Assembly: GCF_020731145.1 (NCBI RefSeq)
Contig: NZ_JAJFZN010000001.1
Span: forward strand, 248,001-312,000
Reading direction: 5' to 3'
Length of the DNA: 64,000 bases
Source: Sneathiella sp. HT1-7
GTDB taxonomy: Bacteria > Pseudomonadota > Alphaproteobacteria > Sneathiellales > Sneathiellaceae
In this document: piece by piece, positions 57,920-64,000 of the stretch
How the letters are laid out: every line of letters begins with the position of its first letter
How positions within the stretch are numbered: the first letter of the stretch is position 1
Position numbers and translations under genes: made by a program
The notes under the pieces: generated by a model
What the model saw: the letters and a program-made list of their open reading frames with translations, nothing else
Told to the model about the DNA's origin: nothing
The model's database searches: none

Positions 57920-58813
57920 TCACGCCAGCGGATGGTGGGTTGCGACTATTTCTTTAAGCCGCTCCTGCAGGACATGGGTGTAAATCTGCGTTGTCGAAAT
58001 ATCCGAATGCCCCAGCATTTTCTGAAGACTTCGAAGGTCAGCGCCATTGGCCAGCAAATGACTGGCGAAGGCATGCCGCAGGACATGCGGGGATACTTTC
58101 GCGGGATCGATATTCGCCTCAATCGCGAGTTCCTTCAGGAGTTGACCAAGGCGCTGACGGGTAAGATAGCCCTGCCCTCCCCGCGACGGGTAAAGCCATT
58201 TCGAATGACCTCCGTCGGGGCAAAATTTTTCTCGCACATCAAGGTAATCATCCAGTGCCTGTTTGGACGACTGATTCACCGGAACGAGGCGTTCCTTGTT
58301 GCCTTTGCCACGCACAATAAGGAAACGATCCTGATCACGCAGCGCCGGAAATGGCAGAGATACAAGCTCCGATACCCGAAGGCCGGTCGCATAAAGCAGA
58401 TGCAATAGCGACAGAAGACGTTTCTTCTCCGGCGTATCCCCGTCCGCCGCGGCCAGAAGGCTATCCACCTCGGCTTCTGTCAGATATTTCGGTAACCGTC
58501 GTCCGGCGCGCGGGCTATCAATGTTCAGTGCGGGATCATCATGACGAATATCCTCCCCCAACAAATAGGAGAAAAGCTGCCGTATGGCGCTTAAACGCCG
58601 CGCCTGCGTGCTTGCCTTTAGGCCGCAATCATCCAGCAATTTGAGATAAGCCTGAATATCCTTCGCAGATACGCTTGAAAGGTCTTTTCCGCACCGGAGG
58701 GCGAAACTCTCAAAGTCATTTAGATCCCGGCGATATCCGGACAACGTATTTTCCGCAGCGCCCCGCTCTGTCAAGAGCATCTCAAGAAAGCCCTCAATAT
58801 AGTAACGGGACAT
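57920..58813 (-). CDS. xerD: Tyrosine recombinase XerD
   Basis: 297-residue site-specific recombinase for chromosome dimer resolution. SAM-like N-terminal domain (1-90). Catalytic residues are R146 in ATGLRVSEL, K170 in RGKGNKE, H243 and R246 in SPHVLRHAFASH, H269 in LGHSDISTTQIYTH, and Y278. The start follows the upstream gene's stop by one base. Placement beside aroK-aroB is usual in alphaproteobacteria, so this is the housekeeping XerD, not an integrase. Confidence 0.95.
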   Translation of the reverse strand: MSRYYIEGFLEMLLTERGAAENTLSGYRRDLNDFESFALRCGKDLSSVSAKDIQAYLKLLDDCGLKASTQARRLSAIRQLFSYLLGEDIRHDDPALNIDSPRAGRRLPKYLTEAEVDSLLAAADGDTPEKKRLLSLLHLLYATGLRVSELVSLPFPALRDQDRFLIVRGKGNKERLVPVNQSSKQALDDYLDVREKFCPDGGHSKWLYPSRGGQGYLTRQRLGQLLKELAIEANIDPAKVSPHVLRHAFASHLLANGADLRSLQKMLGHSDISTTQIYTHVLQERLKEIVATHHPLA

Positions 58814-58814
58814 C

Positions 58815-60623
58815 TTAAAGATTCCGCAATACGGCGGCCTCTAGCGCAAGTTGTCGTGCTTCTGTTTCAAGCCCGATAGTCTTGAGCGCGTCAAGTACCG
58901 CGATCAACGTCTCGGTTGAGGTCTTGCCGGGCCCTTCGACCCCAATTGCGGCTAGTGATAGCGCAACAGTCTCGCCCACCAAACCAGCGTCCGCCGCAAT
59001 CTGCAGGTTTTTCTTAATTACAAAATTTGAAAAACCCGACCTAGGTGTTTGGCCTGCGCCAAGCGCAGCCGCCCAAAGATCACTTGATACCGGCTCGTCG
59101 AAGACATCAAGAATAGCGAGATACAGTCCCGTATTGTCTCCAGTTGCTGTTGCACCGCTATGGCCAAAGTCCGTCGCGTCAAAATTGGCCGCATTCCAGC
59201 GCGCAATGCCGGTCGTACCGGAGATGAGTACGTAGGCATCCGCGCGGGCGATAAATTTCCGCGCGATCTCACGTGCCGAAAAGTCCCCCCTTAGCGCTCC
59301 ACGGCGAACTGCACGTTCCCATAGTGAAGCGGTTGCCTCTTCCTTCCCGACCAACGAAAGACGCAAGGCGTCCAGCTCAAACACATCTCCATATTCAGCC
59401 GCTGTCATTCCCGACAGCAGCGGCATGGACAGGTCGGCGGCGGCTAGATACGAGCCGTCCTGCCCCCCGACGGCCCAAAGCTCACCGAGCAAGCGGGCCT
59501 TTTCAGCATCCGCATCGGCCCCTAAGGTTTCGCGATAAAGCGCCGCAATCTGCCCAAGGATGGGGCTTTCTTCTGCCCCTTCGAGAAAAGCGCCTTCGCT
59601 TATAAGGCGGCGCGGGAGGATCGCGGGAATGCTACCGACGGCCAGCGATTCATAAGCGGCGGCAAATCTGGAATTGATCCCCGCAGTTTTATCCATTGCG
59701 AGCGCCCAAAGGATTGCATTTCCAGCGTTCTTCATTGAGGCAATGGGAAGTGACGTTTTCGATAAGCTCATCATCGCAAAATGCAAGGGCGTTAGAGGCT
59801 GGCCGTTCTCAGGAAGCGCTGCACTGCCTCCCGCCAGGCGGTCGTAGAGCGCAAAAAAAAGTGCATCCTCCCCTGCTGTCTCGTCGAGAAGGCTAAGGCC
59901 AATTTCCGCCCGTGCCATATTGCCCGCGACCATATTGCAAAAGACATCTGCCTTTGTCCAAAAATTGTCGGCAGTTGCCGCCTTGGTCCGGCCCACAATT
60001 TTGCAGGCTTGATCGTTCTCGCCTTTAAGCAACATAATTTCGGTTGCAATGCGGTTAAGCTCTGGCGTCATACTAGACGCAGGCACCCGGTTCACCAGGT
60101 CCGATGCATCCGTCACTCGTCCGGCGGCCATCAGTTTCTCAAGACGAAGCTCGATCAGATCCGATGATTGGCCCTGCGCTTGACTTTGCGGAATTGTGGC
60201 CGCTGTCAGCAGCAACCGCCGATAAAGCGTCTGCATCTCGGGAGATGCCTTCGGAACGGGGAGGTATTTAAGCAATGTCACAACACGCTCTAGCGGCGTT
60301 CCCTGCCACATGTCCGTCCCCAACCCACCATTTGTCGCGCTCAAAATGCCAATGGAGGCAGGGTTCAAGCCGCCCAGAGACTGGACAACGACGGCCCCCT
60401 TGATGCGGCTCCCTTCCAGCACGTTTTTTTGTGGCGCGGATGTCGTCTGCGATGCATTCGCTGGAGCTTTCTCAGGTTGCGTCGCGGGGGCCGATTTACC
60501 AAGTAGCGGCACCAGATTAAGAGGCTTTTCCTGTGCTGCGGCTATTGGTGCCATAGTCGTCAGGCCCGCAATCAACAGGCCAGCGCCGAACAAACACCTG
60601 AATTTATTTGGGGAATTGGTCAT
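58815..60623 (-). CDS. Large exported protein of unknown function
   Basis: 602 residues. Signal peptide (about 1-29, ending AAA), a proline/alanine/glutamine-rich segment (35-65), a conserved-looking ASIGILSATNGGLGTDMW stretch, then a long alpha-helical repeat-like region to the end. I recognise no catalytic domain; the helical part resembles TPR/Sel1-like scaffolds. Relatives sit between xerD and aroK in other alphaproteobacteria. AAAGG nine bases before ATG 60623, which overlaps the preceding small gene by 20 bases. Envelope role inferred only from export. Confidence 0.7.
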   Translation of the reverse strand: MTNSPNKFRCLFGAGLLIAGLTTMAPIAAAQEKPLNLVPLLGKSAPATQPEKAPANASQTTSAPQKNVLEGSRIKGAVVVQSLGGLNPASIGILSATNGGLGTDMWQGTPLERVVTLLKYLPVPKASPEMQTLYRRLLLTAATIPQSQAQGQSSDLIELRLEKLMAAGRVTDASDLVNRVPASSMTPELNRIATEIMLLKGENDQACKIVGRTKAATADNFWTKADVFCNMVAGNMARAEIGLSLLDETAGEDALFFALYDRLAGGSAALPENGQPLTPLHFAMMSLSKTSLPIASMKNAGNAILWALAMDKTAGINSRFAAAYESLAVGSIPAILPRRLISEGAFLEGAEESPILGQIAALYRETLGADADAEKARLLGELWAVGGQDGSYLAAADLSMPLLSGMTAAEYGDVFELDALRLSLVGKEEATASLWERAVRRGALRGDFSAREIARKFIARADAYVLISGTTGIARWNAANFDATDFGHSGATATGDNTGLYLAILDVFDEPVSSDLWAAALGAGQTPRSGFSNFVIKKNLQIAADAGLVGETVALSLAAIGVEGPGKTSTETLIAVLDALKTIGLETEARQLALEAAVLRNL

Positions 60624-60744
60624 TCGGAATAACCTTTTCAACTTTTACCGTCGGTGCAGGAATATCCCAGGCGGAGAGAAAAACACCGCCGCCAATAACT
60701 GCTGCGGCTACCAAAAAAAGCAGAAAAAGGGAAAACTTAGACAT
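60604..60744 (-). CDS. Conserved 46-residue membrane protein
   Basis: A short frame: one hydrophobic helix (about residues 5-24) then WDIPAPTVKVEKVIPNDQFP. The 'WDIPAP...VEKVIP' tail is one I recall as conserved in short alphaproteobacterial proteins at this locus. The 3' end overlaps the start of the large exported protein by 20 bases, so the two are probably coupled. Function unknown. Confidence 0.7.
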   Translation of the reverse strand: MSKFSLFLLFLVAAAVIGGGVFLSAWDIPAPTVKVEKVIPNDQFPK

Positions 60745-60952
60745 ATTCGATCACTATTTCCGAAATCAGAGCACCAAAAATGAGTGCATGTTAGGCAAAA
60801 CTGTTGCTATTTAAAGCACTAAGCTGCGATTATGGTAAAAATTGGCTTTATTGATTAGCACGGTTCGGCGAATTACATCAATAACCTTAACAAAGATATT
60901 GTGCCGCTGGGTCTAGCGGATTGATCGCCTGACCGCTGAAAAAAGTGATAGG

Positions 60953-61546
60953 ATGAACAAGATACAAGTTGCCGAAGCTGGCAAAGCCACTCCGGCTGAT
61001 GATTTCGAAACCAGACCCGTCGTGCTGGTTGGGCTGATGGGTGCCGGGAAGAGTTCTGTCGGGCGACGTCTCGCGACCCAGCTCGGCTTACCATTTAAGG
61101 ACGCGGATACGGAAATAGAGGCCGCATCCAATCTGTCTGTATCGGAATTTTTCGAAAAACACGGGGAAGCGTCTTTTCGGGAAGGCGAACGGAAAGTTAT
61201 TGCTCGCCTGCTGGAAGAGCCACGACATGTTTTGGCAACCGGCGGCGGGGCATTCATGGACCCAAAGACACGCGCCCTTATTGCCCAAAAAGGCTGTTCA
61301 ATCTGGTTGCGTGCGGAGCTTGATGTCATTTATAAGCGCTGCATGAAACGCAATAATCGTCCGCTTTTAAAAACAGGTAACCCGAAAGCCATTTTAAAGG
61401 ATCTGATGGACACGCGGTATCCGGTCTATGCAGAGGCGGATATTACGGTCGACAGCGGCGATGGCCCGCATGAAATTGTGGTCGACAAGATTATTGCCGC
61501 GCTGGAAAACCTGCCAACGGCCCAAGACACCTCAGGTAGCAAATGA
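60953..61546 (+). CDS. aroK: Shikimate kinase
   Basis: 197-residue kinase of the shikimate pathway. Walker A GLMGAGKS (27-34), the substrate-binding DADTEIE and FREGERKVI regions, and ATGGGAF. A 20-residue N-terminal extension precedes the core, as in many alphaproteobacterial forms. The stop overlaps the aroB ATG (ATGA). Divergent from the 46-residue protein across a 208-nt spacer. Confidence 0.96.
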   Translation: MNKIQVAEAGKATPADDFETRPVVLVGLMGAGKSSVGRRLATQLGLPFKDADTEIEAASNLSVSEFFEKHGEASFREGERKVIARLLEEPRHVLATGGGAFMDPKTRALIAQKGCSIWLRAELDVIYKRCMKRNNRPLLKTGNPKAILKDLMDTRYPVYAEADITVDSGDGPHEIVVDKIIAALENLPTAQDTSGSK

Positions 61547-62682
61547 CATCCTTACCGGTAGACCCCGCTCCGACATTAGAAAAAGTACAGGTTTCCCTGG
61601 GCGAGCGTTCCTATGACATTCTCATCGGCACCAATCTAATTGATGGCGCCGGCGCAACATTGCGAAATGTCCTGAAAAACCCTCGTGTCGCTATTATCAC
61701 CGATGAAAACGTCGCTGCACTTCACTTGGAAAGCTTGCAAACGTCCCTGACTGAAGCGGGGATTGAGCATAGCGCTCTCATCTTTCCTCCGGGTGAAAGC
61801 AGCAAGAGTATCGCGACCTACGGGGATTTAATGAGCCGCCTGCTGGATAACCGCATTCAAAGGGACGAAGCTTTGATCGCCCTTGGTGGCGGAGTGATAG
61901 GCGACCTCACCGGTTTTGCTGCTTCCACATTGCGTCGAGGCGTAGATTTTATTCAGATACCAACCACCCTGCTGTCGCAGGTTGACAGTTCCGTTGGTGG
62001 CAAGACCGGCATCAATGCACCGCAGGGTAAAAACCTCATCGGGGCCTTTTATCAACCACGTATAGTACTCGCGGATATTTCCACTCTGGACACCCTGCCG
62101 CGTCGCGAGGTTCTGGCGGGTTACGCCGAAGTTGTGAAATACGGACTGCTCGGCGACTACGCATTTTTCGAATGGCTCGAAGCGAATGGTCAAAAGGTGA
62201 TTGAAGGCGATACCGGCGCGCGCATATATGCGGTGGAGCAAAGCGTGAAGGCCAAAGCAGATATTGTCGCTCAGGATGAGAGAGAGTGTGGCGTCCGGGC
62301 CCTTCTCAATCTTGGACACACATTCGGCCATGCGCTTGAGGCAGAGACCGGTTACGGCGCGCATCTCAATCATGGTGAAGCCGTTGCCATTGGTATGATG
62401 ATGGCGGCGGAGCTTTCCGCCCAACTCGGCTTTCTCGATCGTCAGGATTGCGGGCGAATTCGCGCACATTTCAAATCTGTCGGACTGCCTGTTGCTGTCC
62501 CCCAAATTGATGGCATTCTCTGGACTGCGGAAAAACTTCTCGCTCACATGCGGCAAGATAAGAAAATCAGTGGCGGCAAGATCACTCTTATTCTTATGAA
62601 CGCCATTGGCGACGCTTTCAGCACAAAAACAATCGATGAATCGGATATCCTGTCACTTCTTCGACAGGAACTACAGGAATAG
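61543..62682 (+). CDS. aroB: 3-dehydroquinate synthase
   Basis: 379-residue NAD- and metal-dependent enzyme converting DAHP to 3-dehydroquinate, the second shikimate step. ALGGGVIGDLTGFAAST, PTTLLSQVDSSVGGKTGIN, and metal ligands in AEVVKYGLLGD (E), LLNLGHTFGHALE (H) and HLNHGEAVAIGM (H). Coupled to aroK and followed by the CNNM gene after nine bases. Confidence 0.97.
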   Translation: MTSLPVDPAPTLEKVQVSLGERSYDILIGTNLIDGAGATLRNVLKNPRVAIITDENVAALHLESLQTSLTEAGIEHSALIFPPGESSKSIATYGDLMSRLLDNRIQRDEALIALGGGVIGDLTGFAASTLRRGVDFIQIPTTLLSQVDSSVGGKTGINAPQGKNLIGAFYQPRIVLADISTLDTLPRREVLAGYAEVVKYGLLGDYAFFEWLEANGQKVIEGDTGARIYAVEQSVKAKADIVAQDERECGVRALLNLGHTFGHALEAETGYGAHLNHGEAVAIGMMMAAELSAQLGFLDRQDCGRIRAHFKSVGLPVAVPQIDGILWTAEKLLAHMRQDKKISGGKITLILMNAIGDAFSTKTIDESDILSLLRQELQE

Positions 62683-62691
62683 AATAAGGAA

Positions 62692-63984
62692 ATGGACACG
62701 GGTGAAATAAATTTGGAATTGATCCTTCTGCCGCTCGCAATTTTTTTGCTGTTAGTGCTTTCTGCTTTCTTTTCAGGTTCGGAAACCGCACTAACCGGTG
62801 CCTCCCGCGCCCGTCTGCATCAGATGGAACAATCCGGCGACCATCGGGCCGGACTTGTAAACAGGCTACGCGACAAGCATACGAAACTTATCAGTGCCAT
62901 TCTGCTCGGCAATAATCTGGTCAATATTCTAGCTTCTGCCCTGGCGACAAGTATTTTCATTTCGCTGTTCGGAGATATTGGCGTTGCCTATGCGACCCTT
63001 GTCATGACCGTTCTTGTGCTGGTCTTTGCGGAGGTTTTACCAAAAACGATTGCACTCCGGCGGACAATCCCCGTCGCACTTTTTGTTGCGCCCGTGCTGC
63101 GGCCCGCGATCTTCCTCCTCTCTCCCGTGGTCTTGGGTATCAACTATATTGTCGAGGTTACCCTGAGTCTTATGGGCATTAAGGGAGGTGACGGCGACTC
63201 TGATACCTTAACGGACGCCGCGCAGGATGAGCTGCGCGGGGCAATCGAACTCCATTCCGAAGATGCCGGCGTTATCATGCATGAGCGTTACATGCTGGAT
63301 ACAATCCTCGATATGGATGAGGTGGACCTTGAAGAGATCATGGTTCATCGCAAGAATGTGGAAATGGTCGATGCAGAGAAACCAGTCCGCGAAATTATCG
63401 ATCAGGTTCTCGGGAGCCCCTTTACAAGACTGCCCCTATGGAAGAAAAATCCTGAGAATATTATCGGCATCATCCATGCGAAGGATATGCTTCGTGCCCT
63501 GATCCCTCTGGGCGGGGATTACGAGAAACTGGATATCGAATCAATCGCACTCGAAGCTTGGTTCGTGCCGGAAACCACAACCCTGCGCAGCCAGCTCAAC
63601 GCGTTTCTGGAAAGAAAAAGCCATTTCGCCCTTGTCGTCGATGAATATGGCGCGCTTATGGGGCTGGTCACGCTTGAAGATATTCTTGAGGAAATCGTTG
63701 GCGATATAGCGGACGAGCATGATCTTGCTGTAAGCGATGTCCGACTGATGAAGGACGGCAGCATCATCACAAAAGGCGATGTCACCATCCGTGACCTGAA
63801 CAGGCAGCTCAACTGGGCACTTCCCGATGAAGAGGCCGCGACGGTTGCCGGATTGGTCATCCACGAAGCACAGATTATCCCGGAAATTGGTCAAGCTTTT
63901 ATATTTCATGGGTATAAGTTTGAAATTCTCAAAAAAGATCTTAACCAGATTACCGAACTTCGAGTCACCTCTCTTGAGTTATAG
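62692..63984 (+). CDS. CNNM/CorC (TlyC) family membrane protein
   Basis: 430 residues: a DUF21/CNNM membrane domain (about 1-150, with FSGSETALTGASRARL and FAEVLPKTIALRRT), a CBS-domain pair (about 205-330), and a C-terminal CorC_HlyC domain (about 345-428). The family is called hemolysin-like but is linked to Mg or Co efflux. The ribosome site AAGGA is only two to three bases from ATG 62692, closer than usual. The gene ends 16 bases before the window edge. Confidence 0.92.
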   Translation: MDTGEINLELILLPLAIFLLLVLSAFFSGSETALTGASRARLHQMEQSGDHRAGLVNRLRDKHTKLISAILLGNNLVNILASALATSIFISLFGDIGVAYATLVMTVLVLVFAEVLPKTIALRRTIPVALFVAPVLRPAIFLLSPVVLGINYIVEVTLSLMGIKGGDGDSDTLTDAAQDELRGAIELHSEDAGVIMHERYMLDTILDMDEVDLEEIMVHRKNVEMVDAEKPVREIIDQVLGSPFTRLPLWKKNPENIIGIIHAKDMLRALIPLGGDYEKLDIESIALEAWFVPETTTLRSQLNAFLERKSHFALVVDEYGALMGLVTLEDILEEIVGDIADEHDLAVSDVRLMKDGSIITKGDVTIRDLNRQLNWALPDEEAATVAGLVIHEAQIIPEIGQAFIFHGYKFEILKKDLNQITELRVTSLEL

Positions 63985-64000
63985 AATTTCTACCGGGCAG

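Noticed and set aside
57920-58813. Phage or island integrase
   Set aside because: Sequence and position beside aroK-aroB are those of housekeeping XerD; no attachment repeats or phage genes are nearby.
61828-62556. 242-codon minus-strand frame antisense to aroB
   Set aside because: aroB is unambiguous on the plus strand with all metal ligands; the antisense frame has no family marks.

Overview
The window reads as chromosomal DNA of an aerobic, flagellated, probably marine alphaproteobacterium. The evidence is conserved alphaproteobacterial gene order: ctaC-ctaD-ctaB-small ORF-ctaG-ctaE-DUF983-SURF1 followed by thrC-M16-GNAT; ileS-lspA-DUF3035-M16-M16-mutL; and aroK-aroB-CNNM/CorC beside xerD. 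It also has plant-type gshA, ubiquinone genes ubiA and ubiD, and a malyl-CoA lyase typical of the ethylmalonyl-CoA pathway. A Sneathiella-like or related Rhodospirillales-type organism is my guess, not something the sequence proves. Coding density is very high. I see no rRNA, tRNA, CRISPR, insertion sequence or prophage, and no obvious helix-turn-helix regulator.

Layout. 1-4.1 kb: the N-terminal 222 residues of a CheZ-like phosphatase running off the left edge, rnhA, a peroxiredoxin, a stand-alone DsbD-alpha-like domain, YqgE and a RimJ-type GNAT. 4.1-14.5 kb (minus strand): the aa3 cytochrome oxidase operon with its assembly factors, then an M32 carboxypeptidase, thrC and an M16 peptidase. 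14.5-28.7 kb: a 479-nt promoter region, tldD, a one-heme CCP-like protein, gshA, rsmE, ubiA, ubiD, a TSUP permease, pmbA, an inositol-phosphatase-family enzyme, an entericidin-like lipoprotein, a VPLPA-CTERM-like surface protein, an M23 peptidase and xseA.

28.8-35.3 kb holds the most interesting cluster. Downstream of purD come two tandem APH-fold kinases and a DddP-type DMSP lyase. Convergent with them is an acyl-CoA dehydrogenase of the ACAD10/ACAD11 subfamily. Kinase and dehydrogenase are fused in human ACAD10/11, where they act on 4-hydroxyacyl-CoAs; here they are separate genes flanking a DMSP-cleaving enzyme.

35.3-51.4 kb: tadA, a C26 amidotransferase-like hydrolase, an RluB-like pseudouridine synthase, rsmD, a phytanoyl-CoA-dioxygenase-like protein, a HI0933-type flavoprotein, mutL with its own endonuclease motif, an inactive/active pair of exported M16 proteins, a DUF3035 lipoprotein, lspA, ileS, a dienelactone-hydrolase-like protein, ribF and a MaoC hydratase. 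51.6-54.8 kb is a signalling island: a CheY-like receiver, a second CheZ-like protein whose C-terminus carries two FliM-like CheY-docking motifs, and a degenerate EAL protein resembling the flagellar factor TipF, with a HAD hydrolase in between. 54.9-64 kb: an SDR, accA, mcl1, xerD, a large exported protein of unknown function, a 46-residue membrane protein, aroK, aroB and a CNNM/CorC transporter-like protein.

Most genes are housekeeping: respiration, ubiquinone, shikimate, rRNA and tRNA modification, and DNA repair. Distinctive biology is concentrated in the DMSP/ACAD11-like cluster, the paired CheZ homologues and the putative sorted surface protein.
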